The position numbers and the translations under genes were made by a program. A stretch of DNA of 64,000 nt. Origin: Hygrocybe punicea. Its lineage: Eukaryota > Basidiomycota > Agaricomycetes > Agaricales > Hygrophoraceae. Below, in pieces: positions 34,845-45,811 of the stretch. Location of the stretch: contig OY744467.1 of NCBI GenBank assembly GCA_963556145.1, positions 4,526,001 through 4,590,000 on the forward strand, written 5' to 3'. Within the stretch, counting starts at the first letter, position 1, and each line of letters begins with the position of its first letter. Under the pieces are notes generated by a model, which searched no databases, was not told the origin of the DNA, and saw only the letters and a list, made by a program, of their open reading frames with translations.

Positions 34845-35714
34845 ATGGAAACACCAGTCCCCGACCACTGTACAGGATGGGTCAGGGACGTGCCGGCGCA
34901 TTCTCCCAAAATAAAGCCACATATGGACACAGTGCAGGACTCTTTAGTCAGTACCGATATCTCATGTTCAGGTCACGAATCCAAACATGAAACTGTTGAC
35001 TTGTACGTGGTGGGAGAGAATGCACTGGTAACCCCACACACCGCAATACCATTCTTGCAATCAGTTGATCTCCAAGGCCCCAGCAGGTCACACCGGTGCG
35101 TCCGTGGTCTTGTTGACGATGGTGCAATGGTGAACTCAATTTGCTTGACTGTGTACAATGAAATGTGGCACCAGCTGGGTAAATTACAACCATCACACAA
35201 GACCCTGCGCATGGCGAATGGTGCCAGGGAACCATCACACAGATGTTGGCAAGGCAACGTCAAACTCAGGAATTCACACAAGACGGCCGCTTTCAAGGTG
35301 TTTCCCAGTGGTGGCTCCTGGTCCATACTCCTGGGCAAACCTTTGCTCCAGCAATTCAATGCCATCCATGACTACAGCGACAACACCTTGCGAATCCCAC
35401 ATGACGGCAGATGGATGACAATACAGAACGAGAATCTGGAGGCAGCGCCTCCCACCATCCCAGTCAAGGATGTTGTGGTCCATGACACAACAACAGCCAG
35501 CGCTCCTCCGGTGGAATTGCCCACTACAATCTGCACCCGGAACCCATTCGCCCCACTCACAGAGTTGCCAGACACAGCGCTGTGCAACACCACAGAAGCC
35601 AGGGAGGATGCCGGCATACCAAGCTGGACACAGGAAGCCCCACGTGAAACAACCCCCACTGCAACACCAGCTGAATGTCAGAGCTCTCACCACAAAGGAC
35701 GCCATGCCCGATAA
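34845..35714 (+). pseudogene. Retroelement aspartic protease region
   Basis: An open stretch of 289 codons. The block RGLVDDGAMVNSICLTVYNE is the active-site loop of a retropepsin-like domain, and SWSILLGKPLLQQFNAIHDY the second conserved strand region (ILG-type motif). In functional elements this enzyme cuts the Gag-Pol polyprotein. Here the upstream gag is broken and no downstream polymerase is present, so it is a relic. The zinc-knuckle piece lies about 250 bp upstream. Confidence 0.7.
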
Positions 35715-35901
35715 TGATGGCGTCGCCCAATGAAGCATATGGCATCACTGCAAACAACGCCAGGCCCCCAAGCACACATGCAACATCCCTCCATGGCCAA
35801 CACACCCATCTGGACAGTGTGCAATGGCGACAACCACCCTGATGATGGAGATATTGGTGACGCCCAACCAGAAGTAGACCTTGATGCCGCAGTGGTTTTA
35901 G

Positions 35902-36721
35902 TTACAGTCATTTGTAGTGAGCTTGACACTTGTAGGAAATTTTTTGATCAATTAAAATAATATGGACTTGGTGAAAATTTCTGTGCTCTACCTTGTATCT
36001 CATGAAGTACTGCATGGATTAACATGGTTACAGAGGGAAAGTTGTACTATTTCTTAAGGGCTATCTATGGCTATCATTACATTTGGACCATGTGTTGTAT
36101 TTTGTGACTTGTGGATGAAACAAAAGGTAAACCAGTACTTTTTGACACCCAAAATGATATTGTCAAATTATGGCATCAAATGAACTCCTATGAAAAACAT
36201 TGTAGGGAGAAATTTATTCATTTATTCAAGGGCTAAAAGTAAACATATCGTGTTTTTCTTTATTTTTGTCTTTTGAGGCAATATTTCATCTGTACTATGT
36301 TTGTCCACATTAGGGTTGAAATGCCACAAGAATCATGATTATGAGCTCAAAGGACAAAAATAAAGAAAAACACGATATATGTACTTTTAGCCCTTGAAAA
36401 AATGAATAAATTTCTCCCTACAATGTTTTTCATAGGAGTTCATTTGATGCCATAATTTGACAATATCATTTTGGGTGTCAAAAAGTACTGGTTTACCTTT
36501 TGTTTCATCCACAAGTCACAAAATACAACACATGGTCCAAATGTAATGATAGCCATAGATAGCCCTTAAGAAATAGTACAACTTTCCCTCTGTAACCATG
36601 TTAATCCATGCAGTACTTCATGAGATACAAGGTAGAGCACAGAAATTTTCATCAAGTCCATATTATTTTAATTGATCAAAAAACTTTCTACAAGTGTCAA
36701 GCTCACTACAAATGACTGTAA
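35902..36721. mobile_element. Large fold-back element, 376-bp inverted arms
   Basis: The left arm 35902-36277 and right arm 36346-36721 are near-perfect inverted copies. They begin TTACAGTCATTTGTAGTGAG and are separated by a 68-bp spacer. No open frame exists. I could not find a convincing target duplication beside it. It interrupts the old gypsy element just after the protease. It may be a fold-back/MULE-like MITE or a palindromic rearrangement. Confidence 0.8.
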
Positions 36722-36759
36722 GTTGAGGTACAAAAGTTAGGTGTACTATCTGCAGTAGT

Positions 36760-37160
36760 AGCTGGGGCTTAAGTTAAACTCTCAGACAGTGTTTGCTGCC
36801 AATACAGTTAAACTTGGCATAGCAATTACTGGTAGGTTCAGTTAAACTTTAGGCAGGAGTGCTAAGGCCTTCAGTTCACTGTAAAGCTCAGTTAAACCCA
36901 ACCCAGTTGTTACTGTGGGCTTAGTTAAACTGTGCACACTATTTACTGCATTGGCAGTTAAACTGAAAGCAGTACTTGCTGGACCCTCAGTTTAACCAGG
37001 TGCAGTACTTGCTGGACCTCCAGTTTAACCAGGTGCAGCATTTGCTGTACCATCAGTTTAACTCAGAGCACTAGCTACTGGATGGTCAGTTTAACCAGGT
37101 GCAGCAGTTGCTGGACCCCCAGTTTAACTCAGAGCAGTAGCCACCAGATGGTCAGTTTCT
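36760..37160 (+). repeat. Degenerate array with GTTAAAC/GTTTAAC core
   Basis: Roughly a dozen imperfect units of about 30-40 bp share a cagttaaac or cagtttaacc core plus a gcagtacttgctgg-type segment. The cores read GTTAAAC in the first half and GTTTAAC in the second, which are reverse complements of each other. The array fades into ttcttctggcagttgcca repeats near 37150-37250. Confidence 0.7.
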
Positions 37161-37259
37161 TCTGGCAGTTGCCAGGGGCATAGTTAACCATTCCCTTGCA
37201 ATTGCTAGAGGATGCAGTTCACTTTCTTCTGGCAGTTGCCAGTGGGCAGTTAACCATTT

Positions 37260-38396
37260 CCTTGCAATATAATTTGAAATGCAATTATTAAAAGTACACA
37301 GAATAGCAAAATTACAAATTTATTCTTTTGAAAATGCACAATATCTCAGTTTTACCATCAGCCATTACAGGAGCTACTTATATGCCAAAATCAGAAATTA
37401 CCCCACTTGTGCTTTTTTTGTTTAATAATTACTCAATTGTAAATAAATACATACCTCATATGAATAACAATACCTCAATATTACTTAGAGTGAAAATATA
37501 AATTAAATGATTATTTTATCTAAATACATAATTAAATACATAAATATGGCTGGTGGTGGTGGGAGGAGGAAGAGGGTGGAGGTGGGACAAGGGGGTGAGA
37601 GGAGGGAGGCAGGGTGAGAGAGAGAAGGGAGTGGGGGGAGAAGGGAGGGGGGGTGAGAGTGGGAGAAGGAGTGGGAGAAGGGAGTGGGAGAAGGAAGAGG
37701 AGGGATGGGCAGCAGGGAGAGGGAGAGGAGGAGAGAGAGGAGGGGGGTGGCATGTACTTACCTCCATCGTCCTCATCATCTATGTCTCCGTTGTCCTCGT
37801 CCCCATCCCTGTCTCTGTCCTCGTCTTTGTCTTTGTCTTTGTCTTTGTCTTTGTCCCTGTTGTCGTCGTCCCCATCATCGTCCCCCGTTCTCATTGTTGT
37901 CCCGTTGTTGTCATCCCTCGTCATTCCCTTCACCGTTGTCCCCTGGCTGGTTGTTGTCATCTCTGTTGTCCTGTCATCCCATGGCTGGCCGTTGGAGAGG
38001 TACCGAGGTACCTCTCCAGGGGCTCACGCAGGACTCGAGAGGAAGTCGACTGGATAGGATAGGATAGGATGATCTGACTACTACATCAGGAAGGCTACTG
38101 ACTAGGTCAACTGTGGGAACCTGGTCACGTGACTGGCAGGTCCCACTACTCCACCGTCTCTGTCCTCGTCGTCCCATGGCGGGCCATCTGTGTCCTCGTC
38201 GTTGCCGTCTGCGCGTGTCCTCGTCATTGCCATCTGGTGTGTCCTTGTCGTTGCCATCTGGTGCCTTCCCCAGCGTCATGGGCCCATTTCCGCTATCCTC
38301 ACCGGGACCGTTGTTGTCCGTGCCTGGTTTGCTGAGGTGGCCATGGCGTTCTTGTCTTGGCTGGGTAGGTTGGTGGGTGTTCAGGTTCACCTGCGT
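37260..38396. other. Non-coding stretch with purine tract, microsatellite and short palindrome
   Basis: A 190-bp almost pure purine tract (about 37556-37745) is followed by a (tctttg)n microsatellite (about 37829-37860). Then comes a 26-bp perfect palindrome centred near 38006 (ggagaggtaccgaggtacct...), and tggataggataggatagga near 38050. The long open frames here come from simple composition, and no exon chain is convincing. Confidence 0.5.
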
Positions 38397-39283
38397 TGTA
38401 GATGCAGGTTCGGGGTGGCTTCGGAACAATAAAGTGATCCTAACCTGGGGGTGTCAGCATAGAAGTGACTGTGGATAATCAGTGTTGGGGATAGTAGTAA
38501 ATGAAGAAATGGAATGTAAAAATGTAAGCCGCCGTGTAGAACTAGACAAATAGTGATGAATCTGGTGATGAATGGAGTGAAAGCGGATAAATAACGATGA
38601 ACCTGATGATGCTGACAATGTCGGGTATGGTGGGTCGGGTCGGGTTGGGTCGGAAACAATGAATGAATATACGAGAACAAGGATAAAGATGACGAAGTGA
38701 AATATAAAAATCTAGGGTCTACGAGGACGAGCATTTGAAGGGATTAAAACGAGATTCTGACTATATGGAAATGGGGACTAAGGGTATCTCTTTTTGTACG
38801 GTCGTCGGAGACCATTTTTATAGTACATGAGTGAGTAGTCTACTTTTGGACATGTCTATTTTGGCTGATGGTAAACTACAAAGAAAGGTTGGAATGGGGA
38901 TGAGAAGAGGGGAGTTGCGATGCAACAAAGACAGGAAAATGGAGGGGAAAATGAATGTCCAAGAAAAAGATCTAATATCTCCTACATATCTCCAAAAGGA
39001 CGAGGGGATGCGTATATAAGGCAAGTCCAAAGTCGGGGATCGAGTCCAATGAGATCTGTCTCCTATAATTAGAACTCTGGGGCTCTGAGGCTGCCGAATT
39101 TGGTCCAAAAGCGGCCGTCACAAAGTGGCATGTGTTGGGTTACATTGGTCACGTCGGGTCATGTCACATTGGGTTATGTTGGGTTACGTTGGGTTCGAAT
39201 GTGAGTTGAATGGAGGCATTGGGTTCGTCTGGATTTGTGTTATATCAGCGTATATGGACTCAGGGGAACGTTGAGTCTCTACA
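38397..39283 (-). mobile_element. Solo LTR, inverted relative of the LTR at 23901
   Basis: On the minus strand it starts TGTAGAGACTCAACG and ends CATCTACA, about 887 bp. It shares long blocks with 23901-24820, for example the stretch around CCCGACTTTGGACTT and the actataaaaatggt promoter-like segment. Flanks GCGT (38393-38396) and GTGT (39284-39287) are a 4-bp duplication with one CpG-type mismatch. No internal retroelement genes adjoin it. Confidence 0.72.
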
Positions 39284-39604
39284 GTGTTTGGCACAGGGTA
39301 ACTACACAAAATTCAACATTACTTAGCAAAAAAACAAGATTGAAAAAATAAAATAAAACCTTGGGTGCGGCATTTGAAATGCATTGTGAAAACGACCATC
39401 AAGTTGAGCTTCAACTCACGTGAAAGCCAACCAGCAGTTGCTGATTTCCTAAATGGGGTCGAGTTGCTAAATATGGAACTATGCCTGGAACATTTTGAAT
39501 ATTTCTGGCATGCACAATAATGCACATATCAACAAAGTAAGACTCTCCAGAGATACAAGTGTAGAATACCTACTCCTAGATTAATTTGTGTATTTTATTT
39601 GACT

Positions 39605-39704
39605 NNNNNNNNNNNNNNNNNNNNNNNNNNNNNNNNNNNNNNNNNNNNNNNNNNNNNNNNNNNNNNNNNNNNNNNNNNNNNNNNNNNNNNNNNNNNNNNN
39701 NNNN
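39605..39704. other. Assembly gap of 100 Ns
   Basis: Exactly 100 N characters, the conventional size for a gap of unknown length. It adjoins a CAG/CAA-rich repeat, a likely cause of assembly failure. Confidence 0.98.
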
Positions 39705-40100
39705 AGCAACGCCGGCAACAGCAGCAATGCTGGCAGCAGCAGCCGTGGCAGCAACACCACCACAACCATACCACCACCCGAAGAGGACAACAGCAGCAGT
39801 GCTGGCAGCAGCAGCAGCTGCTGCTGCACCAAGCCATCCAATGCCAATGGACATGGGACAGCCACAACACCACCACCACCAGCGGCGGCAAGGCAATGAC
39901 AATGGCAACGGCCAGCAGCAGCAGCAGCAGCAGCAACAGTGGCAGCGGCAATGGCGACAACAGCAGCAGCGGCAGCAGCAATGGCGACAGCAGCAGCAGC
40001 AGCAGCAGCTGTGGCAGCAACACCACCAGAACCATACCACCACCCCGACGAGGACAACGGTTGGCAGCAGCAGCACTGGCAATGCCACACAGGGACCATG
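39705..40100 (+). repeat. CAG/CAA-rich low-complexity tract
   Basis: About 400 bp of cagcagcag, caacagcag and ggcaatgg variants. All three plus-strand frames are open (poly-Gln, poly-Ser or poly-Ala), showing repeat-driven openness, not a gene. Just downstream (40230-40400) are inverted aaccagacc/ggtctgggtt motifs. Confidence 0.8.
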
Positions 40101-40529
40101 GGACAAGACCCCATCCCTCCACATCCCTTGGGGACACTGGAGGGCTCCCCCGCACCCATCTACCTCGCGATATGCAGCGCCATATCTATTGATACGTGCC
40201 TGCCATTCGCAAGGAGAACGGATGGGGTGAGCCCACCTTGGTCTGGGTTTCAGACCGCGTCTGAACCCAGACCGAACGTGGAGAGACGGTTCGACGCTGT
40301 CTTCTGGGTTTGGCCATGTGCCAAACCAGACCCGAAGTTCAGTTCGCAGTTCCGCCAAAAAGGGTCGGAACCGGACCGAACTGAACTTCGGCAATACTAT
40401 CTCTGTGTGAGTGGGCACCTACCAGTTTGGCAATGATACCCTCTTTTTCTTCACTTTTTATTTTTTATTTTTCGTGCATGTTCATGTATATTAGCTTATA
40501 TAGAAGAATAAAAATGTGATATATATATA

Positions 40530-43498
40530 CAGTGTTGACCCACTCCTTGATACACCCCCACTCCTTGATACACTTATAGGAAAACTCACTCAGTTTTCCT
40601 CCTATTTCTTAGAAAATTTGTGGCTACCATCTTGTGTATGTTACCGATATGTGTACCAATTTTGACTAGGATCTGAGTGGTAGTCATTACACACCAACCA
40701 TATATACATCTGAAATCAGTCAGATTTGCATGAAATCAACTTTTGTAACCACTCCTGACCCGAAATGGGGCCCAGAGTGTGTTGTTTTACCACCAAAAAC
40801 TTATTTGTGACATATTAATGGCTTAGTTTGTCTCCAGAATTAAAAGATTTTATGGAGAATTGACTGAGAAAATCTCATGTCTAGATTTTCTGATTTTGGA
40901 GCGTGACAGTACGCGACTCAAGGCGCGTGATACAAGTTGTGTTCACTGTGTTGGCTCATCAATCCCTTTTCAAGCAGCTTCTCTGGACGCAATGGTTGCA
41001 AGGGCACTCTCACAGTCAGCTAAAAAGAGAAAGGCTCGGCGTGCAGACAATGCAAAGATGCAAAGGGCACTGGATGCATTTTCCCATAACCAGGCAAAGC
41101 CGGAAAATCTTCGTCAATCTCTCCGACAGATTGCAAATGAACATGGAGTTAACAAGGATACCCTCAGACGTCTTGCTAATGGTGGAGTCTCGATGAGTGC
41201 ATTCAATGCTTCAAAGCAGAAGTTGTCTGTTCAGGAGGAGCGTATTCTTGTTGATCACATCCAATCCTGTGCTGACCGAGGCTTCCCAATGACTCTCTTC
41301 CAAATTGTCACTCTTGCAAACTCAATTATCACAAGCCGACCACGGGAGGGGGAGACCATTGACCCTGAATCCAATTGGTGTGACAGGTTCTTAGAACGAC
41401 ATAGGGATGAGCTTCAAAGTCACTGGAGCCGCCCATTGGACACACAGAGGGCCCAGGCCCTGAATCCGACAGCTGTTTCACACTGGTTTGACTTGGTGAA
41501 AGAACACATCAAGGATCCAAATATTTGTAGGGAGGACACTTACGCCATGGATAAGACAGGATTCACAGCTTCACACGAGGGCCGAGAACGAGTTGTTGGA
41601 AGACGTGGGACTAAAACACAACATAAGCAAGGAGGTGCCAACCGCGAAAATATCACAACTCTCATCACCATCTGTGCCGATGGGACCACGCTGAAGCCAG
41701 CAATTATCTACAAAGGCAAAAATTTCATGAAAAAATGGGGCGAGGATAATGTTGCGAATGCTTCGTAGGTTCCCTACTGTGTCACATAAGCTTGCAAAGA
41801 CTAACAAGATGTTAGTATCTGTCACTCACCAAATGGGTGGACAGACGGGGAACTTGGACTTGAGTGGATCAAAGATTTCAACGAGCAAACAGAAGATAAG
41901 GCAGCTGGTCATACACGTGTCCTGCTGCTTGATGGCCACAACTCTCACCACACCCCAGAGTTGTTGCAGTTTGCCGAGGCCCACAAGATTGTCATTCTGG
42001 GTTACCCCCCTCATTGTACTCACGCCCTTCAAGGCTTGGATGTCATATGCTTTGCGAGGATGAAGGAAATCTGGAAGCAGCTCGTTCGTGAGTTTGAAGA
42101 GAAAAACAAACGAAAAATGACAAAGGGGGACTTCACCGGTGTATTTGGACGTGCCTTCCAACTCGCATTCACTCCAGAAACAGTCACCGCAGCATTTCGT
42201 GCAACTGGAGTCCATCCCTTCGATCCCTCTGTCATCACTCCCACACAGATGAAACCAAGTGAGCCGAGCTCCGTAAAAGGCGTGTTTCCTCTTCAGCAGC
42301 CAAGTCCTGTGCGCGCCATCATGACGGCCTTCCATCAGCATCCTCCCACGACATTTGATATTGATCCCTACACTCACCAGGCACAAGAAGCGGAACACCA
42401 AACACAAGAAATCGAAAATATGACAAGTGGGGATTCTACCATGACTCGACGAAAAAGGGTTAATGATGTCAGCATTGATCCTGCACTACTCGAGGACTCA
42501 CCTTCAAAATGAATTCGGCTGATGACAGCAGGGCCTGCTGCCACATCATCTGGCAGCTTCCTGCTGTCAAAGAGCCCTGTAACCTCTCGCAGCACGATTC
42601 CAGGTCCTGTTCTTGAGGTTCCACCCCCAATCCCCATGCCTGACTGGCCACAGCCTGGAGCAGCTGCAGGGACACCTTATCAAACACAAGATCAGCTACT
42701 GGAACAGATAAAAGACCTCACTGACAACTTGGAACTGGCACAACGACACATCCAGGCCCGGAATATGATAATTGAGGGTGCACATGCACAAATGGTGCTG
42801 CAGAATGTTTTTGTCGAGAAGCAGAGTCAGGTCCTCAACGCCAAAGAGAATAAGAAGAAAAATGATCGCACCAAATTGTTTCCGGATGGGAAAGGGCGGT
42901 GGTTGACCGACAAGAGGCTGATTGAGGAGATGGAACGAGATGTTGCCAAGCGAAATGACAAACAATCAGCCAAGGAGAGTAGGGCGGCTGAAAGGGCACG
43001 GAGGAAAAGTGACAAAGACGAGATCGAGAAGGAGTGGAAACTGGCCTTGGAAGCGCACAACGAGGCTGTTGAAAGATGGAAGTTGGAGTGTGAGAAACTT
43101 TCACATGAGAAAGTTGCCAAAAAGAAACATCCCAAGAAACCAACTCGACCAAAAAAACGCAAGCTGGCAGTGCCAGAGGAAGTAGACAGTAGCTCCAGTG
43201 ATGCTTCGGGCTCGGAAAGTGAATGATAGGATGAGATGCGACTCGGATCCCCGATAACATCGATAACACAAGTGACATGTCACACATGTCTCAAGGACGG
43301 GGTTGGTGTGACAAACGGCACTCCATCATGTTGTACAGATAGACTCACGTAGATTTGCTCGGAAGCTCTCAATATTTTGGGATAAGCAACTTAAGATACT
43401 TTACAACATATCTGAGTACTTGATTTAGAAGTAGATGAGCATTTGAGGGGGGGGTAGCCAAATTTCAAAGTGGCGTCTCAAGGAGTGGGTCAACACTG
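40530..43498 (+). mobile_element. Pogo-type (Tc1/mariner superfamily) DNA transposon, structurally complete
   Basis: Terminal inverted repeats start CAGTGTTGACCCACTCCTTG and end with the reverse complement (caaggagtgggtcaacactg). Both ends abut TA (40528-40529 and 43499-43500), the expected TA target duplication. The single gene is a DDE transposase, see next entry. Total length is 2969 bp. Confidence 0.92.
40992..43226 (+). pseudogene. Pogo-type transposase with one in-frame TGA
   Basis: Exons 40992-41764 and 41816 onward join in phase. The N-terminus has a psq/CENP-B-like helix-turn-helix (ENLRQSLRQIANEHGVNKDT, then LSVQEERILVDHIQSCADRG). The catalytic core shows YAMDKTGF, VLLLDGHNSHHT and ALQGLDVICFARMK. 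Its aspartates form a DDD triad, the last two separated by 35 residues. A TGA at 42510-42512 interrupts the frame, but the same frame continues to 43226 with a long charged coiled coil and basic tail (KKKHPKKPTRPKKRK). In related mushroom transposases as I recall them, this position is Arg within an SPSKRIRL-like motif, so a CGA-to-TGA change is likely. The transposase would cut and paste the element at TA sites. The core before the stop is intact. Confidence 0.85.
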
Positions 43499-43971
43499 TA
43501 ATTCTGCTCTGAAAACATGGGGGGATAGTGAGAAAGCCGAGCTCGCTGTTGCTGGCAGCGAGGTCAAGGCATCTGACGGCCAGATCTTGATCCCCTTCTC
43601 ATGCATTCTCTTAGCATAACCTTATGATTTCTTATTATATATATTTGCTCTTTACCAACAATTACTTGGCAGAGCTCACGACTAAGGCTCAGCGGCCAGG
43701 TTCAGCTAAGGCTGGCCAGGTTCTGTTGCCATACAGTTGAGGCTTGACATGTGGTAATACTTCTTATTTGTCATTGTAAACCTGCTTCATGCTGCAAGCA
43801 AGTTCACAAGTAACATTCAACCTGCAATGGCATGTGATTTATCCACCTCCAATCTAGGTTGATCCAGCGCAACCTGCATATCAACCAATCAACGGTTGAA
43901 TGTTGTTTTTCAACCCGTTACTTGTCAAGTCTCAACCAGAGTGGACCTCACAGTGACTGTTTGCAGACAGT
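43499..43971. other. Intergenic stretch, no gene seen
   Basis: About 470 bp with repeated caacctg/caggttg and gttgaatg motifs near 43790-43930 but no coding exon. Confidence 0.4.
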
Positions 43972-45026
43972 TTAATCAAAAAAGCAACGCACATTGGACC
44001 TTTGCATCCATTCTGCAACCTTCGCTTGGCTAGCTTGCTGCGCACGCAACTCGTCTTCCTCCTCCCGCCTCTGTCTCGCCGCGGCCATCGCATCAGGAGT
44101 AATTCCTTTGAACCACATGGAGAGCGCAAGAACGTCATCCATTGCTTGTAGCATTCCAGCTGACATGCCTGTCGTGTGGTGTCTCCTCCTGGGTGGGGTA
44201 CGGGGCTCAAAGTCGCCATCACTGGAATTGTCAGATTCGCCACTGCTACCAGCAGAAGAGGTTGGGGAAAGTGGTGGTCTTGGAATAGATTTATAATGCT
44301 CCGCAAAGCGATGCTGCATCACTTCTCTGATACCCTCCTCTCCTGCACCCCAGCGCTGATAAGCAGCAACGCCATACATGTAGTCCAGGAGAATGGCCGG
44401 CTGTGGCGAAATTTCTGTACCTGTGAAGTGAGCGTCAAAACCCAGGACTGGGACCAATCCACCATGCGGCACCAAGTGCTGCAGCGTGATGCGACTTGGT
44501 GTCATTGGACCTGCCTCGACCCATGGGATGTCGACAGTATCCAAAGCAAAGTTGGGAGTCTGGAAGTCACTGACTTTTAACAATATCTAACCTTTGTTTG
44601 ACTGTTCCACGTACCTTCAGGAAGCCGACCTCCCCATTGCCAAACTTGGAATGCAGATTGCGGCATAATAATATCCTGTTCTGAACATCGTTGATGCCCT
44701 CTATAGATTGGATGGGGTCATACAAGTTGAGGCGATCTTCGACAACTCGGGAGATGTACTGGAGAGGGGAATTAGTGAGGGCTTTACCATCTTGAAGGTA
44801 CCTCATCACCTTTGGACCTCGAGATGATGTGTGCTGCTTCGCAAACATTTGTGGATTGCCAGGTGAAGGCGCAGAATGTCCCGTCACGCTCCATGACATC
44901 CTCACAGAGACGACTACGACGTGGGGTTTGCACCCAGGAGGTGATTTGGTCGTTTACATCAGGAAAACGTGGAGACCCTGGTAAGGCCTGGCGGAGTTGA
45001 CAATTGCTAATCAGCTGTCCAGCCAC
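43972..45026 (-). CDS. HNH-endonuclease-type domain protein
   Basis: Minus-strand exons: about 45026-44806, then a segment ending near 44620, then 44556-43972. CAFTWQSTNVCEAAHIISRS followed by KGDEYISRVVEDRLNLYDPI and RILLCRNLHSKFGNGEVGFL is the HNH pattern of a large Agaricomycete family (Cys, then AAHIIPRSKGDE, then NG(I)LL..LH..F). The C-terminal half (TPNFALDTVDIPW, LLDYMYGVAAYQRWG, Ser/Asp tail, PPRRRHH) matches the same family. These proteins are expanded in mushrooms with unknown role; HNH folds usually cut DNA. The first Cys of the usual CxxT pair is replaced (CAFT). The 5' end is unresolved: the frame enters at an acceptor near 45003 or 45016 from an exon I could not fix. Confidence 0.75.
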
Positions 45027-45054
45027 AGATCTAGTATTACCCTTTCTTACCTTG

Positions 45055-45311
45055 ACACAGAATTATTTTAGGCTTAGCTCATGTAATATCATCCTGGTAA
45101 ATGAATAACTGTTGTTACCATTTCAGTGCCAGAACGGCAACATTTTATCATTTACTGGCATAATGATATAGCCTTTGTATGTCCTTATCATAGTGCGGCA
45201 GCATTCCTGGCAGTGCATGGATGGGATTACAATGGCCTGGCATTAATTTAGAATAAGCTCATGTGAATTCATTCTGGCCAATAAATATCTATTATTATTT
45301 CATTAGAACCT
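45055..45311 (+). repeat. Imperfect direct repeat, about 70 bp
   Basis: A segment at 45061-45130 and one at 45243-45311 share ttag..tagctcatgt, ttcat..tgg, aataa..tgttatta-type order with scattered differences. Its nature is unknown; it may be part of an old element. The surrounding 45027-45811 shows no gene. Confidence 0.35.
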
Positions 45312-45811
45312 TATCAGACCACGGCAAATCAGCACGTTGAACTTGTAAATGGATTTCCAAAGTCATCACTACTAGTACTACCGAGGAACTGGTGGAATTA
45401 CTCCTGCTCTAGTTCAGTGCCTTGTTCCTTGGCTAGTTGTGCCCCCGCCCTCCGCCCCCTCCCATCTATCTAACCAATGACCGACTCGGATAACTTGCAC
45501 AACAGGCTGAGCTTCTCCTATTTCTGTAAGAGGATGATCAGCTAAACTGCAAAAGGACTTGAGAATCCCTACGTCTTTCGTTTCCTTGTCTAGTATATCT
45601 TAGACAGCAGTAAATTCGGCAGTGGTTGTATGTGGGTGGTCCTTTATGTAGTCAGCAGTGTAGAGGTTCCTAAAAAGTCCTAGTTTGCACCGCGAAACAG
45701 GTGCAAGCCCAGAGCACAAGCTTTGGCCCTGCACCCCGAAGTCTCCTCGTCTGCTCGCAACATGGATGAGTGTTCGAGAAAACTACAGGATTCTGAGGCA
45801 CAGACACGAGA

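Larger units (their letters stand above)
25104..35901 (+). mobile_element. Old gypsy-type element (gag-zinc knuckle-protease), split by four insertions
   Basis: Pieces of one plus-strand retroelement lie at 25104-25781, 31867-32070, 33730-33966 and 34348-35901. The reading resumes across each insertion: CLL at 25781 joins QDIFDALPMLVRDL after 31869, and ALH at 32070 joins ETLAHTHLQP after 33730. The start MDPQQISPAKM is at 25104. Gag-like helices (DQWLNRLTNDIKTNWNKLVE) lie around 25518-25580, a Cys/His knuckle (CWDCGQAGHHAGAPVC) near 34540-34590, and a retropepsin-like domain at 34845-35714. Several frameshifts and stops mark it as dead. Reverse transcriptase and integrase are not present in the window. 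Confidence 0.75.

Noticed and set aside
37553..38430. Overlapping 120-170 codon frames on both strands
   Set aside because: Simple-sequence composition (purine tract, tctttg repeats) keeps frames open; no domains or exon logic.
39705..40230. Poly-Gln/poly-Ser protein frames next to the gap
   Set aside because: All frames of a CAG/CAA repeat are open; there is no start context or conserved flank.
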